Made by a program: the position numbers and the translations under genes
Shown here: positions 8,578 through 17,897 of the stretch, piece after piece
How the letters are laid out: the number at the start of each line of letters is the position of its first letter
How positions within the stretch are numbered: the stretch's first letter is position 1
Notes under the pieces: model-generated
Databases searched by the model: none
Seen by the model: the letters and a program-made list of their open reading frames with translations, nothing else
What the model was told of the DNA's origin: nothing
Assembly: GCA_004173475.1 (NCBI GenBank)
Contig: SEBU01000001.1
Span: 1,550,001-1,614,000, forward strand
Direction: 5' to 3'
Length of the DNA stretch: 64,000 nucleotides
Origin: Gammaproteobacteria bacterium
GTDB taxonomy: Bacteria; Pseudomonadota; Gammaproteobacteria; Pseudomonadales; Cellvibrionaceae

Positions 8578-10674
8578 ATGAAAAATTGTCGTTCGGCGAA
8601 TCGAAAAAATATCATGAGAAAATTATTCCTGTCCGGCATGCTCGCGGCAAGCGCTACGAATACGCTAGCCGAGACGCCGGCAAATAATCATCTGGCAACA
8701 AACCTGGCGGTTGAAACTGTGTTGGTAAAAGGCTACCGGATTAACTTGCTGGGAGAAACCTTATCTGCAGCTGAAGGCGTTATAGGCAGCGAGGAAATTT
8801 CGGGTCGTCCATTACTGCGCACCGGTGAAATTTTGGAATTTATTCCCGGTATGGTGGTGACGCAGCACAGCGGTTCCGGAAAAGCTAACCAATATTTTTT
8901 ACGCGGATTTAATCTGGATCACGGCACAGACTTCAATACAAGCGTTGATGGTATGCCGGTGAATATGCGCACTCATGGGCATGGACAAGGCTATACGGAT
9001 CTCAATTTTATAATCCCCGAATTGATTGCTCGTATTGACTACCACAAAGGCCCTTATTATGCCGATGTAGGTGATTTTTCTGGTGCAGGTTCAGCGTCAT
9101 TTAATCTTAAGGAAAAATTTAATGAGCAACTTGTCTCCCTTACAATAGGTGAAAATAATTTTTCACGGCTACTCGCGGCCAGCGAAATTAACCTAACGGA
9201 TGGAAATTTATTATTAGGATACGAGCACCAAGGCTATGATGGGCCATGGTCTGATATTAATGAAGATGTTAATAAAAATAACTTTATAGGCCGCTACTTA
9301 ACGTTAATAGCCGGTGGTGATTTTACATTTACAGTGATGGCTTATAAAAATCGTTGGAATTCCGCAGACCAAATTCCCGATCGGGCCGTACAGCTAAATG
9401 CGGTAAACGCACTAGGCTCTTTAGATACAAGCGTAGGTGGCGAATCAAGCCGTTATAGCTTATCAACCTCGTGGAAAAACGATACGTATTTAGCACAAGC
9501 GTACGGAATTAAGTCATCACTCGATCTATTCTCTAACTTCACTTATTTTTTAGATGACCCAATTAATGGAGACCAATTTGAGCAGGTTGACGAGCGCAAT
9601 ATTTTTGGCGGTCAATTTAGTAAAAGTTGGTCCGCCGATTTATCAGGAAAAAATATCGATTACAAAATTGGTACTGAGTTTCGCTACGATAATATTGGTC
9701 AGGTAGGGCTTTATCATACCGTACAAAAAAATCGCTTAGATACAACCCGTAAAGATGCCGTATACGAAGCATCGCTTGGCTTGTTTTCGCAAGCAACACT
9801 TAAAGTAAATGAACAATGGAATTTACATGTGGGGGCGCGCTACGATTTTTACGATGTAGATGTTAATAGTAATATCCGTGAAAATTCTGGCGGTGCGAAT
9901 CAAGGAAAATTAAGTTTAAAAGCTGGTGCTAGTTATAAAATTTCCGATCATTTAGAAAGCTACGTCAATGTCGGCCAAGGTTTACATTCTAACGACGCAC
10001 GCGGCGCGACTATTACAAAAGATCCGGTAACGGGCGAAGGGAGTGAAGCGGTAGATTTAATCGTACCGTCTACGGGCGCTGAAATTGGTTTGAAATTTTT
10101 TGATTCAGACCGTTTTAATATCTCCACATCATTATGGTATTTGCATTCAGAATCTGAATTAGTATTTGTTGGTGATGCGGGTAACACCGAAGCCAGTCGT
10201 GCCTCGGAGCGCTACGGCAATGAAATTGCGGCTTATTACTGGTTGGACAATCGCTGGAATTTAGATTTGGAATTAGCGTGGACGCGTGCAGAGTTTACTG
10301 AAGACGAATCACGCGACGGAAAATATATTGAGGGTTCCGTTCCCTTTGTGGCCAGCATGGGAATTACTTATGGCTCCCCTGCAAATGGTCTCCATACCTC
10401 ATTGCGTTACCGTTATTTCGGAGCGCGGCGTTTGGACAGTTTTGATGAGCATCAAGCAAATGCCACTAGCACCTTAAATTTTGGTATTGGTTACGGCTGG
10501 GGGAAAATAAATCTCGAATTGAATATTTTGAATTTATTCGACAGTGACGATCATGACATCGACTATTTTTACGGCTCTCGTTTGCAAGGTGAGCCGGATG
10601 AAGGCGTTGAGGACATTCACTATCACCCGGTTGAACCGCGCACTACGCGTATAAAAGCAGAATATCGATTTTAG
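8578..10674 (+). CDS. TonB-dependent outer-membrane receptor
   Basis: About 698 residues from the ATG at 8578; the ORF-track start at 8542 lies inside the hupE-like gene. A signal region ends near LAETPANN. The plug domain (about 50-165) has the pattern SGRPLLRTGEILEFIPGMVV and YFLRGFNLDHGTDFNTSVDG. A His-rich stretch MRTHGHGQGYTDL follows. The 22-strand barrel runs to the C-terminus, which ends in the expected aromatic residue (KAEYRF). It imports a substrate across the outer membrane using TonB energy. The link with a HupE-like protein and the His-rich plug loop make a metal or metallophore substrate plausible, but this is inference. Confidence 0.9.
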   Translation: MKNCRSANRKNIMRKLFLSGMLAASATNTLAETPANNHLATNLAVETVLVKGYRINLLGETLSAAEGVIGSEEISGRPLLRTGEILEFIPGMVVTQHSGSGKANQYFLRGFNLDHGTDFNTSVDGMPVNMRTHGHGQGYTDLNFIIPELIARIDYHKGPYYADVGDFSGAGSASFNLKEKFNEQLVSLTIGENNFSRLLAASEINLTDGNLLLGYEHQGYDGPWSDINEDVNKNNFIGRYLTLIAGGDFTFTVMAYKNRWNSADQIPDRAVQLNAVNALGSLDTSVGGESSRYSLSTSWKNDTYLAQAYGIKSSLDLFSNFTYFLDDPINGDQFEQVDERNIFGGQFSKSWSADLSGKNIDYKIGTEFRYDNIGQVGLYHTVQKNRLDTTRKDAVYEASLGLFSQATLKVNEQWNLHVGARYDFYDVDVNSNIRENSGGANQGKLSLKAGASYKISDHLESYVNVGQGLHSNDARGATITKDPVTGEGSEAVDLIVPSTGAEIGLKFFDSDRFNISTSLWYLHSESELVFVGDAGNTEASRASERYGNEIAAYYWLDNRWNLDLELAWTRAEFTEDESRDGKYIEGSVPFVASMGITYGSPANGLHTSLRYRYFGARRLDSFDEHQANATSTLNFGIGYGWGKINLELNILNLFDSDDHDIDYFYGSRLQGEPDEGVEDIHYHPVEPRTTRIKAEYRF

Positions 10675-10689
10675 GAAGGGAATCTCAAG

Positions 10690-10929
10690 CTACTTCGGTG
10701 ACGACTTTTCCTGTGCTTTTCTGGTGGCTTTGCGTGCGCGCAAATAGGCTAAATAAGTGGTAAGGCTCGATGTTATGACCGCTGCCACTAATGACCAAGC
10801 CCAGGTATTAATAATTACATTTTGAGTGAAGCCGTAATGCGTGTAATTCCAGTAACCCAGCATCATAACCGCCGCTGCAAAAGTAAACGTAAACCGGCGC
10901 AACCAAAAACGAAGCAATATTAAATACAT
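10690..10929 (-). CDS. Small inner-membrane protein, two predicted helices
   Basis: 79 residues from the internal ATG (MYLILLRFWLRRF), preferred over the ORF-track start because GAGAG lies 7 nt upstream. Two hydrophobic segments are seen: about residues 10-26 (FTFTFAAAVMMLGYWNY) and about 40-60 (WAWSLVAAVITSSLTTYLAYL). A basic tail (RARKATRKAQEKSSPK) is presumably cytoplasmic. I do not recognise a family. It is convergent with the TonB receptor gene (15 bp apart) and divergent from the RIO kinase gene. Confidence 0.55.
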   Translation of the reverse strand: MYLILLRFWLRRFTFTFAAAVMMLGYWNYTHYGFTQNVIINTWAWSLVAAVITSSLTTYLAYLRARKATRKAQEKSSPK

Positions 10930-11109
10930 ACAAAATCTCTCACTGGGACAAATCGACTGAAATGGGCTAATCACCACGTAAAAAAAAGCCATTTTATACA
11001 AATTCACGGAGCATTAGTGAGCCATCTCCAATATGATAGCGCGCCTTAACTTTAACTATCGCTGCGCGTTTGCACGGCCGTAAAGATTGACGGACAAAAT
11101 CGCTACTCT

Positions 11110-11964
11110 ATGAAAACCCCCAAAAGTCTCTTACCACTGATTGAAGACGGCTTGGTCGACGAAGTCTTACGCTCACTTAAAAGCGGCAAAGAGGCCACCG
11201 TGTATGTGGTTTCCTCTGCCGGTGAAATCCGCTGCGCCAAAGTTTATAAGGACGCTGAAAAGCGTAGCTTCCGCAGCCAAACCGCGTACCAGGAAGGTCG
11301 CTCCGAACGAAACTCCCGTCGTGCTCGCGCTATGGGTAAAGGTTCGGCTTATGGTCGTAAAGAACAGGAAAGCGCGTGGCAGAATGCTGAGGTGGAGGCC
11401 TTGTATCGCCTTGCTGAAGCCGGAGTTAGAGTGCCTGAACCTTACGGGTGTTTCGACGGTGTTCTACTCATGGAATTGGTGATCGATAGCGAAGGTTATG
11501 CGGCGCCTCGCCTGAATGACGTCGAGTTAACTCCCGAACAAGCGCGTGAATATCATGCTTTTATGATGATGGAAGTGGTGCGCATGCTGTGTGCGGGAAT
11601 CGTGCACGGCGACTTGTCTGAATTCAATGTTCTGATGGGCTGGCAAGGGCCTGTGATTATTGATTTGCCTCAGGCAGTAAATGCAGCGGGAAACAATCAC
11701 GCGTTCAGTATGCTGGAACGCGACGTCAATAATATGAGCGCCTACTTCGGCCAATTCGCACCTGAACTGCTTGAGACAGATTACGCCCATGAAATTTGGC
11801 ATCTTTACGAAAGCGGCAAGTTAAACCCCAGCGTGAAACTTACCGGCAAATTTGAACATTCGGCTGTCGAAGCCGACATAGAAGCCGTACTGCGTGAAAT
11901 TGAGGATGCTCGATTGGATATGGAACGTCGAAAAGCTGCAAGATCGGAAGCCGAAAACGAATAA
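11110..11964 (+). CDS. RIO1-like serine protein kinase
   Basis: 284 residues covering one RIO kinase domain. The nucleotide loop reads LKSGKEATVY (about residues 24-33) and the lysine is in RCAKVYK. The catalytic loop HGDLSEFNVL is at about 167-176, and the metal-binding segment IIDLPQAV at about 184-191. These are the complete RIO-family catalytic motifs, including the shortened domain without activation loop. Bacterial members (about 280-290 residues, common in Pseudomonas and relatives) are poorly studied; in eukaryotes and archaea RIO1 acts in small-subunit ribosome maturation. It is a single gene with no close partners. Confidence 0.9.
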   Translation: MKTPKSLLPLIEDGLVDEVLRSLKSGKEATVYVVSSAGEIRCAKVYKDAEKRSFRSQTAYQEGRSERNSRRARAMGKGSAYGRKEQESAWQNAEVEALYRLAEAGVRVPEPYGCFDGVLLMELVIDSEGYAAPRLNDVELTPEQAREYHAFMMMEVVRMLCAGIVHGDLSEFNVLMGWQGPVIIDLPQAVNAAGNNHAFSMLERDVNNMSAYFGQFAPELLETDYAHEIWHLYESGKLNPSVKLTGKFEHSAVEADIEAVLREIEDARLDMERRKAARSEAENE

Positions 11965-12229
11965 TCCCTAGTTAAATGATCAAGGCGTTTTAATCATCCT
12001 ACTGACTCGATAGATATGTGGGTAAAAACGCCAAGCATCTTCACAATCCTTAAGTGACACAAATCCCAAATTGTCACAATTCTCTACCATTTGTCTTCGA
12101 AATTGACCATTAGCTGCCCATTAACTGGTCACTCGGGCTTTTTTCGGTTTTAATGGAAATTAGAATTATATCCATTTAGCTAATTTCCCTCTAAGAAATC
12201 AGCGCTTATACGACAATGAGTACCTAGTT

Positions 12230-14242
12230 ATGGACGTTAGAGCACTCCACCGCCAGCTGGCCCAATATAACCGTTGGAAACACCAGCTTGATGACCGTCT
12301 GCACCGTTTTGACGAATGGGGCACAAGCTATCAGATGCTCAGTAGCGAGGTGCAACGCACCTTGCAAAAAGCACGACAATTGCTTCGTGGAGACAGCTTT
12401 ACCATTGCCTGCGTAGGTGAATTTTCCCGCGGTAAAACTGAGCTGATTAATGCGCTGTTGTATACCGAAGGTGGTCGTCGTTTACTGCCATCTCAACCTG
12501 GGCGCACAACTATGTGCCCAACGGAAATATTTTGGGACTCAAACGTAGCCGCCAACTGTGTTCGTCTACTTCCTATCGAAACCCGTTGCACTAACACTAG
12601 CCTGCAAAACTTTAAACGTATCCCGCAAAAGTGGGTGACTGTGAATTTTGATCCAAGCAATCAAGATCAAACCCGTGCGGCAATCAATCAAGTTTCTGCT
12701 AATAAATGGGTAACCCCCGCAGATGCTGTAAAGCTCGGTTTTGCAATGGATGAATTGGGTGAGCGCGACATTCATGGCAAGGTCGCTGTTCCTGCTTGGC
12801 GCCACGCGTTAATCAGCCTTGACCATCCCCTGTTGCGTCAAGGTTTGCGAATTGTAGATACCCCCGGCCTGAATGCCTTGGGTAACGAACCAGAACTTAC
12901 GTTGAGAACCTTACCTGAAGCTCAGGCTATTCTGTTTTTAATGTCGGCCGACGCCGGTGTCACTGCCAGCGATATGGCTGTGTGGCGAGAACACGTACAA
13001 ATTCTGCGCGATGAACAATGTACCGCTGTGTTAGCTCTGCTGAACAAGATCGATAGTTTGTGGGATGACCTGCAGTCGCCCAACGATATGAACGCCAGCA
13101 TCGAAAATATTCGTAACATAACCGCGAAACAACTCAAACTTTCACCCGAGCAGGTAATTCCAATTTCTGCAAAACAAGGTCTTTTAGGCAAAGTTGGGCG
13201 CAACTTGCAACAATTGGAGCGTAGCAATTTCCCGGTGCTGGAGCGAAGGCTAGCGGATGTTGTTTTGCACAGCCAACAACAGATTGTTGGCCATCGGCTG
13301 ATTGGTCATAGCTATGAAATGATCATTACTACCCGCAATAGTCTTGCGAATCGTTTGGCTGAGTGTGAAAGCGAAATTCAGGCGTTGCGCACTGCTGCGC
13401 CGCAAGAGGCAGCAGAAAAATTGCAGCAATTGCGCGATACCGTTCGCCAAAACCATCACCAATATCATAAGCAAGCAATTTCTCTGCGTACGAGCCAACG
13501 CCTGCTGGATTCGCAGCGCCCAGCGCTAATGGCTCCAATCAGTACCGAGCTGCTGGAGCAACAAGTCAGCAACGCACACCGCAGCCTCGCTCAGAGCTGG
13601 ACAACACTTGGTTTAGGCCGCGCTATAGGGAATTTTTTTGACGACGTAGATAGCAGTTTGCGTCATGTTGAGCGTGAAATTGAACGTTCCAATCGCTTGC
13701 TCGTGTCGATCTATCAACGCCCGGAACATAACTTTACCGCCGATGAGTTAATGATGCGTCACTTACTCAAGATTCATCAGCAACGTCGTCAACTGCGCCA
13801 GTTACACAAGCATGCTGATGATTTCCGTTACTCTCTAAATACGCTTTTCACACGTAAAGGCGCTTTGATTAATCGTTTTATCAATACATTGGTCCAAGAG
13901 GTTCGCAACACCTATCAGGATTTGGCCAATCATATAGATTTGTGGTTACAGGAGGCTCTCGCGCCTTTGTCTCACAACAATCAATATCAAAAACAATTGC
14001 TCGAAACTCACATGATGCGACTGACGCAAATCCAGACACAGCGCAATACTCATGCTGAGCAAATAGAAAGTCTGCAAACCAATATTTACCAGCTCCAAGC
14101 AGCTCTTAACTCGTTGGAACCGCTTTATCAAGAAATCATCCAGGCACCGCTGGATCAGGAAGTCGCAGAAAATCTGGCAATTCTCCGCGGTGGCCAAGTG
14201 ATTTCCTTATTGGAAGCACGCCATAACGCTCGGGCGAACTAG
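12230..14242 (+). CDS. Dynamin-family GTPase
   Basis: 670 residues. The GTPase domain fills about residues 55-350. It shows G1 GEFSRGKTELINALL, G3 DTPGLNALG and G4 NKID. The remainder is strongly helical with coiled-coil character (about 370-440 and 500-650, with many Gln/Leu heptads), as in bacterial dynamin-like proteins with membrane-remodelling or membrane-guard roles. No transmembrane helix is evident. Most bacterial dynamins occur in tandem pairs, whereas this one is alone, with 265 bp of non-coding sequence before it. The substrate membrane and role are unknown. Confidence 0.85.
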   Translation: MDVRALHRQLAQYNRWKHQLDDRLHRFDEWGTSYQMLSSEVQRTLQKARQLLRGDSFTIACVGEFSRGKTELINALLYTEGGRRLLPSQPGRTTMCPTEIFWDSNVAANCVRLLPIETRCTNTSLQNFKRIPQKWVTVNFDPSNQDQTRAAINQVSANKWVTPADAVKLGFAMDELGERDIHGKVAVPAWRHALISLDHPLLRQGLRIVDTPGLNALGNEPELTLRTLPEAQAILFLMSADAGVTASDMAVWREHVQILRDEQCTAVLALLNKIDSLWDDLQSPNDMNASIENIRNITAKQLKLSPEQVIPISAKQGLLGKVGRNLQQLERSNFPVLERRLADVVLHSQQQIVGHRLIGHSYEMIITTRNSLANRLAECESEIQALRTAAPQEAAEKLQQLRDTVRQNHHQYHKQAISLRTSQRLLDSQRPALMAPISTELLEQQVSNAHRSLAQSWTTLGLGRAIGNFFDDVDSSLRHVEREIERSNRLLVSIYQRPEHNFTADELMMRHLLKIHQQRRQLRQLHKHADDFRYSLNTLFTRKGALINRFINTLVQEVRNTYQDLANHIDLWLQEALAPLSHNNQYQKQLLETHMMRLTQIQTQRNTHAEQIESLQTNIYQLQAALNSLEPLYQEIIQAPLDQEVAENLAILRGGQVISLLEARHNARAN

Positions 14243-14257
14243 TCATATTTGTGGAAT

Positions 14258-14293
14258 AAAAAAAACCGGATCCAGCTTGGTCTGGAATCCGGT
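14258..14293 (-). terminator. Strong hairpin with T-run on the minus strand
   Basis: ACCGGATCCAG and CTGGAATCCGGT pair over about 11 bp with one bulge and a 6-nt loop. Eight A's precede the left arm on the + strand, giving a T-run only for minus-strand transcription. There is no recognised minus-strand gene upstream of it, which suggests an unannotated minus transcript from the metX upstream region. Confidence 0.6.
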
Positions 14294-14595
14294 CAACAGA
14301 GTCACTCTTAGCAACCTTTCATCATTGTTAGGTACAGCATAAACCGTGCCTGAATCACATACTGGCTATTTCCGCCTGATTTAGCCTTGATTCGCCAGCG
14401 GTCTTGTAAAATTTTGCATCAATATCGTGCCCACTTGCACAAAAAGAGAACCAGCCACAGGCAATTTGAACCCGCCGCTATAAAACCGAAACACATAACT
14501 TGCAGGCCATAGCCCTCCTCTTTAGACTGGCGCTCCACTTCGTCGCGACGACGACCAGCTATGCTTTGTTTTAACAGTAACGCTTAGAGAAGAAT
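14294..14595 (-). other. Gene-free region upstream of metX; possible minus-strand small ORF or RNA
   Basis: About 300 bp with no ORF over 60 codons. On the minus strand an open frame of 54 codons (14419-14583) contains a C-terminal hydrophobic helix (CFGFIAAGSNCLWLVLFLC), but it lacks a convincing start and ribosome site; GTG at 14538 is the best candidate. Other minus frames are also open for 40 or more codons. The minus-oriented terminator at 14258-14293 suggests something is transcribed here. The metX promoter must also lie in this stretch. Confidence 0.3.
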
Positions 14596-15738
14596 ATGCC
14601 AAACGAGCTACCTGCCAATTCGGTGGGGTTAGTCACACCGCAGATAATGCATTTTAGTGAGCCCTTGTTATTGGCTTGCGGGAAAAACCTGAGCAACTAT
14701 CAAATCGTCTATGAAACCTACGGTACGCTCAACGCTAATAAAAGTAATGCCGTTTTAATTTGTCATGCGTTATCCGGTCATCACCACGCTGCCGGTTACC
14801 ACAGCATGGCCGATAAACGTCCAGGTTGGTGGGATGCTTACATAGGACCCAACAAACCTATCGATACCAATAAATTTTTTGTAGTCTCACTCAATAATAT
14901 CGGCGGTTGCCATGGTTCGACAGGGCCCGGTAGCATCAATCCCGATACAGGAAAGCCGTGGGGACCCGACTTTCCAAAACTTCGGGTTCGCGATTGGGTT
15001 CATAGTCAAGCGCGGCTTGCGGATAACCTTGGAATAAAAGTTTGGGCAGCCGTCATCGGCGGTAGCCTCGGCGGCATGCAAGCCATGCGTTGGGCGTTAG
15101 AGTATCCGAATCGTGTACGCCACTGCGCTGCCATAGCGTCTGCGATGAATCTTAGCGCGCAAAATATTGCATTCAACGAAACTGCACGTCAGGCAATTAT
15201 TAGCGACCCTAATTTTTTCGATGGTCGTTATTTAGAACAAAACACGGTGCCGCGACACGGCCTTGGCGTAGCGAGAATGATTGGTCACATTACCTATCTT
15301 TCAGATCATGATATGGGCGAAAAATTTGGCCGGGATTTACGCAGTGGCAGTTTTGATTTGGGTATGGATGCGGAAGTCGAATTTCAAATTGAGAGCTACC
15401 TTCGTTATCAAGGTGGCAACTTCGCAAAAAGTTTTGACGCTAATAGTTATTTGCTAATCACTAAAGCGCTAGATTATTTTGATTTGGCACGCGAGTACGG
15501 CAACGATCCTATTGAGGCTTTCAGACACGCGCAAGCGAAATTCCTTGTCATTTCTTTCAGTACCGATTGGCGTTTTGCACCGGAGCGTTCGCGCGAAATT
15601 GTGAATGCATTGATTGGGGCTAACAAAGCTGTAACTTACGCGGAAATAGAATCCAAATCTGGACACGACGCATTTTTATTGCCAGACGAACGCTACCAAC
15701 AGGTTTTTGGCCGTTATCTCGCAGGTATAGAAACCTAA
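14596..15738 (+). CDS. metX: Homoserine O-acyltransferase (MetX)
   Basis: 380 residues, the usual length of the family. It transfers an acyl group (acetyl or succinyl) from CoA to homoserine, the first committed step of methionine synthesis in the cytoplasm. The alpha/beta hydrolase fold shows the nucleophile elbow GGSLGGMQA (Ser at about 155), the Asp in FSTDWRF, and the His in [24 protein letters not shown] is the conserved substrate loop. Acetyl versus succinyl specificity cannot be settled by eye; in metW-linked gammaproteobacterial enzymes succinyl-CoA is often used. metW follows after 16 nt. Confidence 0.95.
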   Translation: MPNELPANSVGLVTPQIMHFSEPLLLACGKNLSNYQIVYETYGTLNANKSNAVLICHALSGHHHAAGYHSMADKRPGWWDAYIGPNKPIDTNKFFVVSLNNIGGCHGSTGPGSINPDTGKPWGPDFPKLRVRDWVHSQARLADNLGIKVWAAVIGGSLGGMQAMRWALEYPNRVRHCAAIASAMNLSAQNIAFNETARQAIISDPNFFDGRYLEQNTVPRHGLGVARMIGHITYLSDHDMGEKFGRDLRSGSFDLGMDAEVEFQIESYLRYQGGNFAKSFDANSYLLITKALDYFDLAREYGNDPIEAFRHAQAKFLVISFSTDWRFAPERSREIVNALIGANKAVTYAEIESKSGHDAFLLPDERYQQVFGRYLAGIET

Positions 15739-15754
15739 ATAAAAGATTGTAATC

Positions 15755-16342
15755 ATGCGCATTGATTTAAATGAAATTCAACATTGGATAAAAGAACGTA
15801 GCCGCATACTCGATTTGGGTTGCGGAGACGGGACTTTATTAAAATTTCTTATCGACAATAAACACGTTGAAGGTTATGGCCTCGAAATTGATGCAGAGCA
15901 AATTAATTTATGTATCGACAAAGGTCTCAATGTTGTCGAGCAAAATCTGGATCGCGGACTTGGTAATTTCGCCGACAATAGTTTTGATACAGTATTAATG
16001 ACTCAAGCATTACAGACATTGCACTTTCCTCACAAAGTGCTCGATGAAATGCTGCGCGTTGGAAAAGAGTGTATTGTTACCTTTCCAAATTTTGGACACT
16101 GGAAAGCGCGCTTTCAACTCGCCACCTACGGCCGTATGCCGGTATCTGATTTACTACCTTTTGAATGGTACAACACACCCAACATTCACTTTTGTACATT
16201 CAAAGATTTTGAAGTGTTATGCCGCGAAAAAAATATCAAAGTGATAAATCGTGAAGTAGTAAATGAACAAAGCGGAAAATTATTAAAAGATGTTTTACCC
16301 AATTTATTTGGCGAAACTGCAATTTACCATTTGAGTAAATAG
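15755..16342 (+). CDS. metW: Methionine biosynthesis protein MetW
   Basis: 195 residues, full length for MetW. It has a class I SAM-binding fold with SRILDLGCGDGTLLKFL (about residues 15-31) and the family signatures VLMTQALQTLHFP and VTFPNFGHWKARFQL. MetW works with MetX in homoserine acylation in Pseudomonas and relatives; its own catalytic activity is not settled. The gene follows metX by 16 nt in the same operon. No strong ribosome site is visible, consistent with coupling to metX. Confidence 0.95.
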   Translation: MRIDLNEIQHWIKERSRILDLGCGDGTLLKFLIDNKHVEGYGLEIDAEQINLCIDKGLNVVEQNLDRGLGNFADNSFDTVLMTQALQTLHFPHKVLDEMLRVGKECIVTFPNFGHWKARFQLATYGRMPVSDLLPFEWYNTPNIHFCTFKDFEVLCREKNIKVINREVVNEQSGKLLKDVLPNLFGETAIYHLSK

Positions 16343-16418
16343 TATTACCAAAACACTGATCTATCTAATTTAACCAAAGATCAACCAGGTATCCATTCAA
16401 AACTAACCGAGATGACTT

Positions 16419-16880
16419 ATGAAAAAAATCCTTATCTCAATATTAATGCTCATGTCATCTTGCTGGGCATTCGCACAAATTAACCAAACAAAAGAAATTC
16501 AGACCTCTCAAAAATTCGGCGCATATACGGTTCATTACAACGTATTCAACAGTAAAGATATTCCTCCGGAAGTTGCCAGCATTTATAAACTCACTCGCAG
16601 TAAAGATATAGCACTGGTGAATATCAGCCTCACCAAAACAGAAAATGGTATAACTAGCCTGGGTATACCCGCAAAAGTATCTGCAAAAGCAATAAATTTA
16701 ATGCAACAAACCAAATCTATTGAATTCAACGAAATAAAGGAACCGGAAGCCACTTATTACCTGGCGTCCTTCCGTCACACCAATGAGGAAGACATACGGT
16801 TTGAGATCAGCGTTCTGCCAGAGGGAGAAAATAAACCTCTTGCTGTAAGTTTTACGCGCAAGCTATTTACAGAAAATTAG
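16419..16880 (+). CDS. DUF4426 secreted protein
   Basis: 153 residues with a signal peptide (cleavage near WAFAQ, residue 20). The mature part matches DUF4426 proteins: FGAYTVHYNVFNSKDIPPEVA near the N-terminus, IALVNISLT, and a beta-sandwich-like remainder. The family is periplasmic, of unknown function, and regularly sits directly after metX-metW in Pseudomonas-type genomes, as here. GAG lies 8 nt before the ATG. It is likely cotranscribed with metXW. Confidence 0.85.
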   Translation: MKKILISILMLMSSCWAFAQINQTKEIQTSQKFGAYTVHYNVFNSKDIPPEVASIYKLTRSKDIALVNISLTKTENGITSLGIPAKVSAKAINLMQQTKSIEFNEIKEPEATYYLASFRHTNEEDIRFEISVLPEGENKPLAVSFTRKLFTEN

Positions 16881-16948
16881 TTTTAGAATTTGAGTGTCGA
16901 TACTATCGATCTCGCCTAAAAGCGAAGCCATTTAAATCGAGAAAAGAT

Positions 16949-17380
16949 ATGGAAAAAATAACTGGGGGTTGTTTGTGCGGATCGGTTCGTTACGAAGCCA
17001 ATGCAAAACCTTTAATGACGCGCGCATGCTGGTGTCGTGTTTGCCAGTATTTTGCTTCAGGCAATGCTGCCGTTAACGCGGTATTTCCTGCAGAAGCTGT
17101 AACTATTTCGGGCGATGTAAAAGACTTCGAAAGCATCGCTGATAGCGGGAACCTAATGCATAGAAAATTTTGCCCAACTTGCGGTGTGCACTTATTCAGT
17201 ATGGCCGAAGTCCGCCCACACATTTTAATTGTTAGAGCCGGCACTCTGGATAATCAAAAAGATGTAAAAATTGACGCGTTAATTTGGACATCATCCGCCC
17301 CCAATTGGGTTTACCTCGACCCGAACATTCCACAATTTGAAAAGCAAGCACCTCCTCCACCCTTAGCTCCAACTAATTAA
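16949..17380 (+). CDS. GFA family (glutathione-dependent formaldehyde-activating-like) zinc protein
   Basis: 143 residues. Cysteine motifs are GGCLCGSVRYEA (about 7-18), ACWCRVC (about 27-33) and CPTCGVHLFS (about 75-84), which are the two zinc sites of the GFA/CENP-V fold. HRKFCPTCG is the common C-terminal site. Members bind zinc and sometimes glutathione; the enzymatic role of most, including this one, is unknown. It converges with the thioredoxin gene, overlapping it by 8 bp at the 3' ends. Confidence 0.85.
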   Translation: MEKITGGCLCGSVRYEANAKPLMTRACWCRVCQYFASGNAAVNAVFPAEAVTISGDVKDFESIADSGNLMHRKFCPTCGVHLFSMAEVRPHILIVRAGTLDNQKDVKIDALIWTSSAPNWVYLDPNIPQFEKQAPPPPLAPTN

Positions 17381-17810
17381 TATTCGCTGCTCTCAACCAT
17401 TGTTGCAATTGCGGTAAAGACATTGCGCCAGAGGCACGCTGTATTTCTTTGCCTTGCTTAAACAAAATCAAGGTTGGGATGCTGCGAATCGCCCAGCGTT
17501 CGGCTATGGATGGGGCCGCTTCAGTATCCAATTTCGCAAACCTAAAGCCAGGTTCAAAAATTCCAGCCGCCTGTTCAAAAACAGGGGCAAAACTTTTACA
17601 GGGCCCGCACCAGGACGCCCAACAATCCACCAGTACAGGGATGTAGTTTTTGCCAAGAACAGCATTCACATTTCCCGGATGCAAATCCAACGGCTTACCT
17701 AAAAATAATGGTTTCTTACATTTCCCACATTGAGGTTTATCGCCAATCCGCTCTTCAGGAACACGATTGGCAACATTGCAATTTGGGCAGGTAATTTGAA
17801 TTGGGTTCAT
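17373..17810 (-). CDS. trxC: Thioredoxin 2 (TrxC) with N-terminal zinc ribbon
   Basis: About 145 residues from ATG 17810; the ORF track starts three codons earlier at a GTG. The N-terminus has CPNC and CGKC pairs (about 8-11 and 28-31), the zinc finger of thioredoxin 2. The thioredoxin domain carries the active site SWCGPCK at about 68-74 and the cis-proline SIPTLILF. It reduces cytoplasmic disulfides and is oxidative-stress related in E. coli. The length matches the family. It stands alone after the methionine genes. Confidence 0.93.
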   Translation of the reverse strand: MNPIQITCPNCNVANRVPEERIGDKPQCGKCKKPLFLGKPLDLHPGNVNAVLGKNYIPVLVDCWASWCGPCKSFAPVFEQAAGIFEPGFRFAKLDTEAAPSIAERWAIRSIPTLILFKQGKEIQRASGAMSLPQLQQWLRAANIN

Positions 17811-17897
17811 AGGCTTCACTATTCTTTAAAATTAACCAGGTATTTTGTAATTGGATTGAATTAATATTTGTAGTAATGCGATACCGACTTTAATGGA

